From the NCBI GenBank assembly GCA_000711775.1, contig ARYC01001134.1:1-64000 (forward strand): DNA of 64,000 nucleotides, in the 5' to 3' direction. This DNA is from Oxytricha trifallax (Eukaryota > Ciliophora > Spirotrichea > Sporadotrichida > Oxytrichidae). This document shows positions 1-12,329 of the stretch, piece after piece; position 1 is the stretch's first letter, and every line of letters begins with the position of its first letter. The notes beneath the pieces are model-generated. The model did no database searches and was not told the DNA's origin. It saw only the letters and a list, made by a program, of their open reading frames with translations. A program made the position numbers and the translations under genes.

Positions 1-1
1 G

Positions 2-612
2 AGCTTACTCTCATAACAAAATCAAAGAAGGAATTTGAGTAAGTTTACCAGCAAAGCCCCTTTGCCATAAGGTTTAATAGGTTTAGACAACTAAGGCAAT
101 AATTGTTATATGAATGCAGTTTTATAGTGCATTCTTGCTCTGGATGTAATTGGGGATTGCATTAAGAAAGCTGCTTATGATTTTGAAGTTGCTCTAACTC
201 CATTTTGCAATGCATATAATAAGATTTTATTTATTAGTGAGAAAAATCAACTTAAATCTTGGATTCTACCTTAAACATTACAAAAATTAGTGCATTAAAA
301 ATTTCAACCAATTCTTCAACATGATGCTCATGAATTCTTAATATTCTTTCTAACTTAGTTGTCAGAAGAAATATAAAAAATTAATAAGATAAAAGCAAGT
401 AAAGATGAAGATTAGCAGGTATAGATTCGAGCAGCTGAGGATGAGGCAATTAGTGAGATTGAGGGAGATATTTTACTTGATGATATAGAAATCTCAATTC
501 CAAATGAAAGAATGGAGAATTTAGAAGAAGATTGCGAAAGTTCAAAAGCAATGTAAACATAATAAAAATGGGATTCTTACAAAGAAAGAAACAATTCATT
601 CATAGATCATCT
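2..612 (+). CDS. Ubiquitin-specific protease, N-terminal segment (MDS 1)
   Basis: This is the 5' half of the catalytic domain of a C19 cysteine deubiquitinase. With TAA/TAG as Gln the frame is open from position 2. It shows the Cys box (GLDNQGNNCYMNAVLQ, catalytic Cys in NNCYMN at about 106) and the conserved QHDAHEFL motif at about 319, followed by an acidic insert and FIDHLF. The usual next element, the zinc-binding C..C pair, is not in the continuing frame. It lies at 5544-6227, and both pieces share the 7-mer ATCATCT at their junction (606-612 and 5544-5550). The true start lies upstream of the window. Family assignment is firm. That the two pieces form one gene is a well-supported inference. 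Confidence 0.85.
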
Positions 613-673
613 TTTTAAAGGTAGTTTAATTGAATTGCAAGAGTAAAGATTTTCATTGAATTCTGTGAATGGA

Positions 674-2687
674 ATGCAAACATAAAATTAAAAATATTAT
701 ATTGTAATGATGTAATAACAAAGAGGAGGAGCAGAAAAGAAAAAATTGAAAAACCGTAAGAGAAAACTCTAATTGAAGAGATGCTGTTTCGGCTTCACTT
801 TAATAGATGGAGTTCACGGCATTGTAGTTTGGGATTGTCTTTATGCACTTTTTGTGATCACAACTTCCCTTAGCACAGTCTTTTACTATGCAGACTAAAA
901 CCAGGCATCCCAAGCATTCACAGATATATGCAGTGCCGCTTTGTTGATAGTGCGTGCAATTTACGGTATGTGGACTTGCTGCAAACATTTTGAATTTGCT
1001 ATTATCAGAAAGTATTTCATTATAAGAGCTGTTTGGGATGTGGCGCTGCTTATTGTGAACTGCATTATGGTGGGTCTTAGAATGATGCCTGTGCAAACTT
1101 TCTTTTTAAACGGACTCATGCTTTTTATAGTAGATGGTTACTTGAACCTCGCAATTTGGTCTTATATGTAGCATCTTATCCAGAAAGCGTAGCTCATTAT
1201 AAAAAAAGAATCTAATGAAAACTTAGCTCAAATAGATTTCCTAAAACAGTTGAATCAGGTTGAGGTTCTAGAGCTAGCTGCTGATAATGAAAGATGCTCA
1301 ATTACAAGCATCCAGTAATTAAACTAAGAAAACATCAGTGCAAGAAATGACGACAATTAAAATCAACAAATTCAAATGAACGAAATAGATTTGGACTTAT
1401 TATTTAATCATTTATAAAGTAGTTTTCTCTTGAATTTGTTGAAATATAGTTGTTGGGTAAGTTCAAAAAATTTATAATTCTAACTTCTCAAATTTCTTTA
1501 TTATAAGAAATCAAGTGGGAATAAATAAAGATATAATGTTTGGTTAAAAGAGTCAGAGACCAGCAAACTAAGATGACTAGTAAATACTAGATTCCTAAAA
1601 TCCTCTCCACAATCATTAGTTTTAAATATAATAATTACAATTGGTAAACATTTTTTTGTAAATGAGAATGGTTAGATGATTGAGATGGATAGGAGAGAAC
1701 ACCCCAGTACTAGAAAAAAGTAATAATAATTTAGTAGATTAAGAGCAGCAATAATACAAAAATCTTTAAATTAGGTAGCAATAATCAACTCAAGTAAACG
1801 AAAACACCAATCGCCAGTAATTCAATAATACTGGCAACATTTTTAGTCACAACTATCAACAAAAGTGCGAAGATAACGATGAAAACAATAGTAGCTTTGT
1901 GATCAACTATTAACAGAAGAAATAGTAGATCCAAAAACCCATTAGAAAAGGGAAGAAAGAAAATAAGCAGCTTCTTTAGCAATATTACACAAATATATAT
2001 TATGTATTAAATTAATTATCATATGTTTTATAGATTCAATTAATTCAAATTACATTTAGATTAATTTATAAAAATTACTTGAGTTAAATCTATTTATTAC
2101 TCATAACAAAATATAAATTATTTTAAGAAAGACAGTTTACATTCGTTTAAACTTTAAAAGATTAATTATATTTTAGTTTTGGCTTTTTTATATAAGAACT
2201 TAAATATGGTCGGTAATCCTAAGTTATTTTTATTTTGTAATAATAATAAAAGTCTAACAGTAACTATAATGAGTAATAGCACAGAAGCAAATCTTAAAAA
2301 CAGCAGTTTGATCAAATGTAAAATTAAATACCAGCAACCACCAACAATAAATATTTAAATATGATTTATGAGTTTTATCAATAAGGCATTGGCAGCAATC
2401 TAATAGATTTAAGAGATAGTAAAGCCTTTATATAAAGGAAACTCAGAGAGTGAGTTACCAAACTTCCAAAGAGGAGTAATCTAGACTCTTACAAATTTAC
2501 GTACTCGTATTTCTAACCACATAAAGAAAAACAGCCACCACTCAGTACCCTCAAATTAAAGTTAAAAGAGTGGGCAGTGAGATACACCAGATATTTTCTC
2601 TGTAACAAAATAAACTATGAGAGGGTGAAATAATTTCTAATTATTATAGGGTGCTATTTGGATTGGATTTCTTCTAAAATAAAATGA
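674..2687 (+). CDS. Multi-pass membrane protein with Q/N-rich tail, unknown function
   Basis: Not recognised as a known family. From about 780 the frame encodes four to five hydrophobic segments (IVVWDCLYALFVITT, ALLIVRAIYGMW, AVWDVALLIVNCIMV, FFLNGLMLFIVDGYL), preceded by a basic stretch (KKKLKNRKRKL). A probable short intron begins GTAAGT at 1459. A second open region from about 1690 to 2687 is rich in Gln, Asn and Lys and ends at TGA 2685-2687. Between 1560 and 1700 the frame changes, so at least one more intron or IES is present. At 2451-2453 there is an in-frame TGA inside otherwise good coding sequence (KLRE-TGA-VTKLP). The start ATG is uncertain because the upstream frame is shared with the USP segment. 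Confidence 0.55.
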
Positions 2688-2919
2688 ACCTCAAATTTGA
2701 ACATAGATTTCAACTATACTAATAATATAAATTAATAATAGATCAGTACTTAGTATAAATTAATAATTCTCTACATTTTTAAATTAGATAAAATTTAAAT
2801 ACTCTTAATCTGTTCTAATTATCATTTTTGTAACAGTAAATAGAATATTTTAATTACCAAAACAAATAAAATTTAAATTCTGATTATTAATGATATTCAT
2901 AATTTTATGTGTTTTTTTA

Positions 2920-4679
2920 TCACTTAAGTCTGGAAGCCATCTCTCTAAATTTGAGAAGAGATTTCTGAACTGATTATGGGCAATCAAAAGATATTTTCTC
3001 CCCTTTTAGTCTTTCTTTTCTTAATTTTTCTACTTTTTTGTATTTTTCTTGTACTTCTTAATGGTTTAAACTTGTATCCTTTTTATCTTTGGATGTATCT
3101 GGAGTGAAAAACTGAGTGTAGTCAAGTTTGCCTTAGTATACCAATTGAACTTAATTGTCATCAAACCACATCAAACGTTTTCCCATTTACCATAACCCCA
3201 GTTGTTCACCTTCTTTTTCGTCTTTCTGATATTTGCCAATCAATAAATTGATTTAAAATAAATAATTTGATATAATTTGATAACTTTTAAATCCCATGTT
3301 ACTTTCCTAAATGCCACCAACCTTAAAATAATCTGCCATCAGGCCAATAGTAAAATCCATAACCTTGTTTTTAATCATTGACAAACTGCCCTTCATACTC
3401 CTTGTTATCAGGCCATATTAGTTTTCCAATTCCCTCCATATTATTTTTTGTCATAAATCCTGTATACTACTTCCCATCTTTCCAGGTGTATTAACCAAAA
3501 CCTTGCATAACTCCATTAAACCAATCACCTCTATAATGAGCACCTGATTCTGAGAAACTCATCTAGCCAAATCCTTATTTACTGCCTCCCTGATAGAATC
3601 CTTCATAAACAGATCCATTATGAAGTTTCTCTATTCCTGTACCATCTTGCTTGTCATTTTTCCACTCTCCTTCATAAACTGACCCTTCTGTGTTGGTGTA
3701 TGTACCATGACCGTGAGCCATGGACATGTAAAACTGGCCCTCATAAACATTTCCAAACTCATCACTAAATATTCCTTGGCCATTTGCGTATCCAAGTTCC
3801 CAATCTCCTTCATAAGAAGCTCCGTCAGGCCACTCCATTCTTCCTTTACCATCTCTAAATCCTCCCTTCCATTACCCAACGTATATAGCCCCATTTCTGT
3901 ATTTATGAGGAGGCTTAGTTTAATTCCTTGCAGTTGTTAAGTTTAATTTCTTTTCTGTAATAGGATTTATTCAATATTAAATTCATACTGTTTGATAATG
4001 TTTCAAAAAGCTCTTCTTTTGTGAAATACTTTGTCGTTCTTTTATAGTTTTCTCTCTTTATTTACTCTTATCTCATTCGGAATCTTGCTAATTGTCCTCT
4101 AGCCCATGACTGAATAATGCTAAAATATTTAATTATTCATGTAATTGAAAGTTCTTTATATATTAAAATTCTCTATCTTTAAATATAATTATGAAATGTT
4201 TATATAAGGATATTTATATAGTGATTTGATGATGAATTTCCTTTTAATATTTAATAATGTATATATAAATTAGAGATATCATAAATATAAGAATTTTTGA
4301 ATATTATAAACTTAATATTTAAGTCAATTGTGATATTATAATAATAATTACACTTTTTGTGTTGTTCATCATCATCTAATCCATTTTCTATAGATTTCAT
4401 TAGATTTTTGGTTTAAATATGAATGAACAAATCATTTGAAGTAGTTAATTATGAACTTTGAATTCTTACATTGTTTTTAATGACTTTATGAGTTTTAGAT
4501 GTCCTCGTTTAATCCAGGATATACTAGGCATTTCTATATTTCTGAGGCAGTAGAGTTTAGTCTGATGATTGTCTTAGTTACTCCAAAGCTTTTGAGTCGT
4601 TTGTATCATCAGTGTCATTGAATTCTATGTTTTACTCTCCTCCACAACTCTTGCAAGCTGTGCAGCTGTTATTTCCCAT
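2920..4679 (-). CDS. IQ-motif and MORN-repeat protein
   Basis: A membrane-associated scaffold-type protein. It starts MGNNS (N-myristoylation consensus), passes a short Cys-rich stretch (CTACKSCGG), then an IQ calmodulin-binding motif (IIQSWARGQLAR, around 4080-4110), then about nine MORN repeats of the type YEGDW/YEGEW with GxG spacing (3900-3320), then a lysine-rich tail ending at TGA 2920-2922. Two interruptions are needed: an AT-rich segment at about 4124-4350 between HKK and SIIQ, which has a GTGTAA start and a TTTTAG end, and about 70 bp around 3230-3300 before GKYQKDEK. A third small GT...AG intron lies near 3975. IQ plus MORN proteins are common in ciliates and often sit at membranes or cilia; that role is inference. 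Confidence 0.8.
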
Positions 4680-4775
4680 TATGTTTTATTTATTATTTCA
4701 TTTCATTTAAATCAAATTAAATATTCCATATAAATCTATTATGGATTATAGCAATAATTATAAATACATTAAAAA

Positions 4776-5486
4776 ATGAGACAATTCAAACTACTAATCT
4801 TAATATTGATTTTTAATTAAACATATTGTGAAGAATAAGAAGATCTGATAATCTAGGAGCCTCCTCATATCTCAGATAATGAAGCTTAATAATACCCAGT
4901 AACCAAATTGACTAATGAAAACTTTTTCACTGAAATTCTTGTGAGTGATGCTTGGTTGATTAATATCTGCCACAGATATCATTGGGAGTGCAAGCTACAT
5001 GATTAGACTTTTTATAAAGAAATTTCTTAACAATTGACAGACTATGCAAGCGTAGGATATATAGATTTATATTCTTGGTATTCTTTCAACAGCAACTACA
5101 TTTAAACTTATAAATCACCTCAGTTGCTTTTAATAAGAAAATAGAATGATATTGAAGTGCCTTTGGGTTATCAAATGATGTATTATGAATACTAAGGAGA
5201 TCCTGCAAATACTCAAGAAATAATTAATTTTATAGAGAATGGCTACAGCAACATAATACCCAAACCAGTGCCTAGATAGGTAACTTAATTAGACTTTGTT
5301 TTGTACTGCTTAGAAGGATTATACGAAGGATTAACTAAAGGAACTTAGATTTTGTTAAGTGAAGTTGGATTAGGAAACCAAAATTGGATTGTGCAAAGTA
5401 TAGCTATTTTATTTGTTATTTGGTTGCATTATATTTTTGTTGTGTGGGCTTCAAATAAATTAGAAATTAAACCAAAGAGTGAATGA
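4776..5486 (+). CDS. Thioredoxin-like (PDI/TMX-type) single-pass membrane protein
   Basis: A single uninterrupted frame of 236 codons. It opens with a signal peptide (KLLILILIFN...YC), has a thioredoxin-like fold region (ENFFTEILVSDAWLINICH, then SVGYIDLYSW and SPQLLLIRK), and ends with one transmembrane segment (IAILFVIWLHYIFVVW) and a short basic tail. That order matches ER TMX-type proteins. The usual CxxC active site is absent: the two nearby cysteines are separated by five residues (CHRYHWEC). Redox activity is therefore doubtful. It lies wholly inside the interval that splits the USP gene. All Trp codons are TGG. Confidence 0.6.
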
Positions 5487-5543
5487 TTTTGTATTTTTAT
5501 AAATTTATTTCTACTTTAATTCTCTCATAGTTCAAAAATTATA

Positions 5544-6227
5544 ATCATCTATTTACAGGAATGTTCAAGAGTATTGTAAAATGCTCAAAATGTAAGAATA
5601 AATCTTGCACTTATGATCCTTTTATGGTTTTAAGTATTCCTGCCCTTTACTCTTCTATCAACTATTATTTAATCATGCATAATCTAATATTTTCACATTA
5701 ATATTTAATAAAGCCTTGAACATTTCCTTAAAGAGGAAAACCTTTCAAACTATTTTTGTACTAAGTGTAAGAAAGAAACTAAGTCTGCTACTTTGAAAGT
5801 ATAAATAGCCAAATTCCCTAAGATATTAGTCATACATTTGAAAAGATTTTAATAATACCCATTTATGAAAAAGATAAGAGGGTATCAGAGGTATCCTCTT
5901 CGCATTGACATTTCAGACTACACTCACTAGAAATCCTACTCAAAGTAACAAAATTTCCAATCACCAGATAGTTTCACAGACAATCAGAGAAAAAATGAGA
6001 ATAAAAATGAGATTGATAATGGGAATATCTATGAACTGTCAGGGATAGTGGTCCACTGGGGAACTCTTGAACATGGACACTATATAGCTGTAGTAAAGAA
6101 ATAATAGAATGGATAATAAAAATGGTACTATTGCAATGACAGAAACGTAGGAGAGTGCGAAGAGAAACTTGCACTTTCTTAAGAAGCATATCTACTAATA
6201 TATACTTAAGTTAAAACAAGTAATTGA
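5544..6227 (+). CDS. Ubiquitin-specific protease, C-terminal segment (MDS 2)
   Basis: This is the C-terminal half of a USP catalytic domain. It has the zinc-ribbon pairs VKCSKCKNKS and CTKCKKETKS, then HLKRF, then the His box HWGTLEHGHYIAVV with the catalytic His, a WYYCND motif and a final YLLIYTQ strand, ending at TGA 6225-6227. The first part (to PALYSS) and the second part (LEHFLKEENL) are joined only if 5644-5713 is removed, a 70 bp AT-rich segment bounded by CCTT repeats; the join then reads LSIPALEHFLK. Joined to 2-612 through ATCATCT the protein has every USP landmark once and in order. No tryptophan is encoded by TGA here. Confidence 0.85.
5644..5713 (+). other. IES in USP gene (pointer CCTT)
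   Basis: 70 bp, AT-rich, flanked by CCTT at 5644-5647 and 5714-5717. Read through, it ends in TGA; removed, it restores the USP frame through PALEHF. No GT...AG boundaries fit the same join. Confidence 0.7.
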
Positions 6228-6368
6228 CTTTGATTAAGGATGACTGTTACTCAAAAATGATTTAATAATATATTATTTTACTTTTAATTTTATAATCTTT
6301 GAGTAAGATATGTTAAACTAGATAATAAAATAATGTAATAAAAGTATTCGTGACAGTATTTAATTATT

Positions 6369-7790
6369 TCATAATAGATTTTCAGCTTTAATAATCTTAT
6401 TCTCTTAGAGATCTTATCTATATAAAAGCTTTACTAATTATTATGAATCGAATGTATGCTTATTTACCAAGGCTTATCTCTATCCAAATCTTTTTTAAGA
6501 AAATGATCTTTGAGATTAAGGTGTTTACCCTAGCACTTAAGAAGTAAAATTGCTTATTGATTCTTTCCTATTTTTGTTAGTCATAGAAATTTACCCGAGC
6601 AAATCCTTATAATCTCTATTAAAATTTCTTGTTGAAAAAGGGCTCTCTAGAGCTAATGGTTAAAGCTAGCTATTATATTTTGAGTTAGTATCTTTTAGTT
6701 TTAGCCTTGTCTGAGATTACAAAAGAATCAAATCTTTGCTTTTTATGTATGAATTCTTAGAAGTTTTTAGATCGAAACTTTTTCTTTAGTTTTGAATTTT
6801 CTTCAGATTCTCAATAGCAATTTATGAATTTATTTCTTACTAATAATAATCAACTTATTTTGTATCTAACTTTGGAGTGCTATTAAAATCACTGAAATCT
6901 AAAGGCCTTAAAACAGGAGTTGTATCAACAAATTAAGATTTATCCCTTTCAATTTAATCTTGGATATTATTTAGCTTTAATCTGAGGTATTCTTAGATCT
7001 TGTTATTATTAACTAAAGACTAGTTCCTTTGCTTTAATAATAATTAGGATGTACTCTTGTAAGAATCATTAAGTGTTTACCTTTATGAATACATTTTGAT
7101 TTTATTTTTAATTAATCTTGCTTGATTATTTTTTAAAATACTCTTACTAGAGGCCATTTGTTTTTTACTTAAGTCTTTTGACATATCTTTAAAGTTAGAT
7201 CCAATAATTGATGTTTGCTCACTTTATTTTTAAATTCCCATGTTGATGTATTGCTGTGGATCTAACTTTAGCTTAAATTTGCTGTTTATCATATCCACAC
7301 TTTTGATATACCTCTCCCTCTTTTTATCACTCATTTTTCTATATGAATCAATTAAGCGTTGCACTTAATTTTAATGCTATTATATTAATCCCATTTTAAT
7401 TGGTACTTTAAGAAGTATACTATGATCTTTGATAGAAGAAGCATCAGGGGAACTTTATTTTGGGAACAGATAATTATTTAAGTTATTAATTTCACTGCTA
7501 ATACTAGATTTAACATGAATTAAGAATGTGGGGTTCATTTAGTCATTTATGCGTTAAATCTAACTTAACAAATAGTTTTCTATTTTTACTGGGGTTTCAT
7601 CTGTAAAGGAGCTAAATTCATACAATTCTTTTTATATTTATTTATTTTAAAAGTCAGTATCACCAAATACTAAGGTGATGAACTCCAGTTTACTTATGTT
7701 AGATACATGCTGATCATAGATTAATTTTATGTAGTTTTGGAAATTGTAACTAGCATTTATTAAAATAATCTAGAATATTATTATATTTAA
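6369..7790 (-). CDS. Hypothetical protein, about 470 codons
   Basis: One long minus-strand frame, open from about 7790 down to TGA 6369-6371 when TAA/TAG are Gln. The upstream part (ASYNFQNYIKLIYDQH, LEFITLVFGDTDF) looks globular. The middle is Lys/Ser rich (MSDKKRERYIKSVDM) and the end is low complexity with many Asn, Gln, Ser and Lys. There is no clear in-frame ATG at the upstream edge, where AT-rich DNA begins, so the first segment is probably elsewhere, or an intron/IES cuts in at about 7790. I recognise no domain. Confidence 0.6.
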
Positions 7791-7803
7791 ATAAATAATA
7801 TAG

Positions 7804-7980
7804 AAATCTATTGAGATTGACGATGAAAAAGGCATAAAATTGTAAGACACAAAAGCAGATCCATATTTATTTTAGATACAAGTTATAAAGAGTGATGAAT
7901 GAAAGATAGAGACTCAGCAGAGGAACAAAAACGATAAGAAAAATGAATTCATGAAAGAATGCAGACAAGTATAAAAGTGA
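7804..7980 (+). CDS. Short coding-like fragment
   Basis: About 59 codons in one frame (IEIDDEKGIKLQDTKADP ... NKNDKKNEFMKECRQVQK, TGA at the end) with one internal TGA in between. Amino-acid composition is protein-like, unlike the AT-rich DNA downstream. It could be an orphan gene segment of a rearranged gene; no family is recognised. Confidence 0.3.
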
Positions 7981-7989
7981 AAGGAAAAT

Positions 7990-8537
7990 AAAACTGTTAT
8001 TTTATTTTTTAATTAAAAGAATAAGAATTTTAATTTATCTTAAATATGTTTCAGAGTCATCTATTTTTTGTTTTATTAATTATAATTTGATGTGGTATCA
8101 TATTAAGAGAGTTAACTTTAAACAATATCGTACTCATTCTTAAAATGCTTTTTGAAAAAGTTCATCATTTGCTCCTGTTTAATAAATTGTGATTCAAATC
8201 TCTTTGGCAGAATATAGCCAATAAATTACATCATTTTTTTCTGTTACTTATAAAAGTATTATGGAAATTAAGATTAAATGAATCTATTTATAATATTAAT
8301 TGAAAATATAAATTTTGATAATGATAGTTTTTAATTTTCAAAAGCAATTTTAAATGTAAAGGAAAACTATTTTACACATTTTTTTAATTTTATTTGAATT
8401 TCTCATTTGATATTTATAATATTATTTAAAAATATTTAGAGTTTTTATTGGGAAACAAAAATTATTAATATAAAGGTTTACAATAAATAATTAACTGAGT
8501 TAATTTATTGATATCCCTAATCAATATACTTATAATA
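7990..8537. other. AT-rich stretch without recognisable gene
   Basis: I see no sustained coding frame, RNA gene or repeat here beyond A/T runs. Confidence 0.5.
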
Positions 8538-8954
8538 TTGTAGGAATACATTCGAAATTGAGAAAATATAATTAATTAAATTTAATAATAAATCAAAATC
8601 TTGGCAGTTAAAGTTGGCCAATTTAAACGATCTTGGGCTCATTCGATAGAGAATTCAAAATTAGCTGGACTTTACTATTGGCGGTACTATTTTATCGCAT
8701 CCCTGGAGCGAGATAACTTCACTTTAATGTGAGGGTATAATTTAATGAATTTAGAGGGGTTTAATTAAAGTGAAGTTATCTCACTCCAGGGATGCGATAA
8801 AATAGTACCGCCAATAGTAAAGTCCAGCTAATTTTGAATTCTCTATCGAATGAGCCCAAGATCGTTTAAATTGGCCAACTTTAACTGCCAAGATTTTGAT
8901 TTATTATAAATTTAATTAATTATATTTTCTCAATTTCGAATGTATTCCTACAAT
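8538..8954. mobile_element. Foldback MITE with about 185 bp inverted arms
   Basis: Near-perfect palindrome: the left end ATTGTAGGAATACATTCGA is the reverse complement of the right end, and the arms match for about 185 bp around a short spacer (about 8735-8765). It has no coding capacity. The flanks carry the direct repeat ATAATAT(T), a possible 7-8 bp target-site duplication. The same terminal motif bounds the element at 58013-58414. Confidence 0.85.
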
Positions 8955-9085
8955 AATATTTCTATATTGGATTTAAATTTATTAGGTATCTTATTTAAGG
9001 TTGTATAACTTTTCTTGTAATTTTCTCAAATATATTTGTCATTATTGGATTAAGAACTGATAAAATAATATTAAATAAATTATAA

Positions 9086-10038
9086 TCATATTAATTAAAT
9101 TTATACATTGTGAGACTTATCATAGAAATTCTTAAGCAGCTCTCTAAGTTGAATAAAACCCATAGATCTTTTGTTTGTTGCTATATCAACATGCAGATCA
9201 TATATTGATGCTATTTTCTAATCTGCTTTGATTATACTGTATTAAATGAGGTAAATCATGGTATTTTGAGTTTTCTTAATTTAATCATTTTATATTTATA
9301 AATTTGATTTATCTCTTGTAATCATAAAAATGTTAGACTTTCTTATTTTTTGTCTGAGTTTCTCTTGATGCTTAATATATTTGAGTTTTACATTCTCATA
9401 CTCTTAATGATATTATTTCAGTTATAAAACTCTGTGATTCATTTCTAAAGCTTCTTAAATCATAAACTCCTCCTTTTAGCCTGAGTGAAACAAATCTAAA
9501 TCTGTTAATTTCTAATCTTCAATTATTTTGACTGCTAATTTAAGCTTGAAAGTTAAGCTTTTTTCTTTAATATCTTGGCTGTTTTTATTTATTATATTTT
9601 GATTGAGGACATCAATACTCTCCATAAGTCTCTACTGAAATCTCTGTTAAAAAGGGCCCCCAAAACCTATAACAATAGATATAAAATATGATCTTACACT
9701 GCTCTAAATTATTAATGTTTGAGTGAGTGTTTTATTATCCATGTAAATTAACAATAATTTAATTGTGTTTCTTTGATAGACTCTCTACTAAAATTATATA
9801 TAATTTGAATAGATATAATAATTAATATAAATCATGTTTAAAACATCCTTTATGATTTGATCATACTATAACATGGGTGTTATGTTGAAATATTTACCTT
9901 TAATTAAACATCAAACTAGCTTTCTTTAGAGTCATTTTTAATTATTTAGTCATAGAGAAGTCGTTACTGTTTCTATTTATCGATTTGTATGAGAATATTT
10001 CTGTCTGTGTCACAAATCACTATTTCATCTTCATCCAT
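9086..10038 (-). CDS. Small coiled-coil protein
   Basis: The first segment (10038 to about 9895) starts MDEDEIVICDTDRNIL and ends before a GTAAAT donor-like site. The second (about 9645 to TGA 9086-9088) continues as a Lys/Gln/Glu-rich coiled coil (ESIDVLNQN, KLKLAVKIIEDQK, EYENVKLKYIKHQEKL) and ends RELLKNFYDKSHN. About 250 bp between them are non-coding and include the telomere-like motif CCCCCAAAACC at 9657-9667. I do not recognise the family; a cytoskeletal or ciliary role is only a guess from the coiled coil. Confidence 0.65.
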
Positions 10039-10049
10039 TTGTTAATTAC

Positions 10050-12325
10050 TTATATTATTATTTTTATGATATAATTAACTTAGGGAAAAATAAGAATCAA
10101 TAAAATATATAAATTTAAAGTTACTCAAATCAAGAATTAAATCAAATATTTGTTTATTATCACAAGATTGAATAACTTGTTTTTAAAGGAACTTAAAATA
10201 TGTCCAATGCTTTTTTATTTATTTATTTATTTGATAAAATGGAAATGGAATAATAGCCTTATTCATTTTTTGAGATATATTTTTTGAAAAAATAAATCTT
10301 ATAATATCTATCGAATAGTTTGAATAACCAAAATAATAATATATAAATTAATTAATTTTACATTTTTTTATGAATACATTCCTTCAATATTTGCATAATG
10401 TTAAAAGCTCGCTATATCCATTATTAAATATTTTTTAATTATTTAAGTTCTTATTGAATGATCTTATTTTATAATTTATTTAAGAAAAAAGTATCAAACT
10501 TATTCAAATGATTAATTAATTCTTGTTATATAAAATATTCATAAAAATTTATTATTTAAACATCTTACGAAGTAAAAATACTTCTTTGTAAATAAATGAT
10601 TTGTAAAAAAAAAGAACATTTCAATTCAATATTAAAATTTAAATTAATCCACTCTTATTTAAATTTATTTTATAAAATTGTTTTTTAGGAAATTTTTATT
10701 TTTATCGCCAAGGTTTTTTTTTCAAAATCGGATAATTTATAAGTGGAACGTTGAATTTAAAATTGACCTTTTGGTGTATTAAAATAAATGAAAGATTTAT
10801 AAAAGAAAAAATAATGAATAATCTCAGTAATTTTAAATATCATTTCGAGATTCAAAAGTTAAATATTAATAAAAAATCAGTTTCAATTTCAAAATATAAT
10901 TATTAATTAATATTTTAAATTATAAAAATAATGTAATATTGATAATTAATATTTATTCTTAATTAATTCAATCAAGAATTAATAATTTAGTTAAAAAGAA
11001 AACAAATTACTATTTTTAAATGAAATAAATTTTGAATAGTTATTAACATTTATTTAAATTTTTAATATATAAATTAATTTAAAAAGAATTGTAAATTTTA
11101 ATATTTAAAAAAATGATTTGCGTACAGAGAATATTTATTATTGTAAAAACTATATTTTATAAAATTCTATATTAATTAAAGTATTTTCAAATGCCAGATT
11201 GGGAAAACTTAATTTTATATATAAATAGGATGCCTTTAATTAACAGATAAATTATATATATTTTCGGTTTTACTTATTTTGCATTAAAACTTTTCATTAT
11301 CTTACAATATCGTATATTTTACATATTTTTTATAAAAATGAAAGTAAAATCTGGTTAATGCATTAATTTTTATAGTACAAATTTATTTAGTAAATTGGTT
11401 GGAAATTACTCTTCTATAGAAAACTTCTTCAAATAAATTTAGTTCAATTATCAATATTAGCAATTATTCAATTAAAACTATAAAATTAAATCGTTAATTT
11501 GTAGGATTTAATGATTATATATTATTAAGTTTTTCTCAAGATTTTTCTGAAATTATTTGACTTTATTGTCTTTAACTCCTAATAACATTTGTCTTTACTT
11601 AGAAGTGATTAATATAAAAGGATTATCATTTTTGGATTTATTTATATTTAATTAATATTTCATCAATTAGTATGCTATTCTATGATACTATTGCCTTTAA
11701 AAACTAAATAAATATGAGTTATAAATAAATAATTTCTAAAGTTATTAAAGTTAAACATCTAGAAGTAATGGAATAAAAATGTTATTATTTTGCTTTTATT
11801 TTTTATTTTTTCAAATACTTTTAGAGTTTTTTTCAATTGTATAAAAATGTCTATATTCTAAAAGATTTTATATTTCTATAAAAAAAATAATGATATAGAA
11901 TCACCTGAAACTATGAATAATTATAAAAAATCTTCACAAGATTAAATTATTATTTAATCTAAATTTTTAAACTTATTGTGTTCCTTTTATTTTATAAAAT
12001 TTAATAAGTAATAGGTGGACAATATTAATTTTATAGGATTAAATAAAGGAATTAAAATTACATTAAAATCTATTTAATCATTACATTTTTTTATTATCAG
12101 ATTTTTAATCATATCTACTCATTTAGCTTGAAGCTATAATGAATGATCTATCTTTAAATTTCATCTTTAATGATCTAATTATAAACCCATAAATTATTAG
12201 TTAAATATTAAATATAAGATATATAAATATTTTAGAACTCAAAATGTGAATCTACTAAATGTAATTGTATCAGAATAATACTATATATTGAATTTATTTA
12301 GAGTTTTAATCTCATTTAAAAACTA
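10050..12325. other. Long AT-rich gene-less region
   Basis: About 2.3 kb of very AT-rich sequence with no sustained coding frame on either strand. Near 10373-10397 it contains a motif (ACATTCCTTCAATATT) resembling the right end of the MITE family at 58013-58414. Otherwise nothing recognisable; likely germline-limited DNA. Confidence 0.5.
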
Positions 12326-12329
12326 GCTC

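Larger units (their letters stand above)
606..5543. other. Candidate 4.9 kb IES separating the two USP halves, containing other genes
   Basis: The interval is bounded by a perfect ATCATCT repeat. Deleting one copy and the interval joins FIDHL to FTGMFKS in frame. It contains three apparently complete genes on both strands (membrane protein, MORN protein, thioredoxin-like protein), so it would be a nested arrangement in which other chromosomes' coding segments sit inside an eliminated interval of this one. Bounds are seen in the sequence; elimination is inferred. Confidence 0.6.

Noticed and set aside
10050..12325. Possible rRNA or tRNA genes in gene-less regions
   Set aside because: No tRNA cloverleaf boxes or conserved rRNA segments were seen; composition is plain AT-rich.
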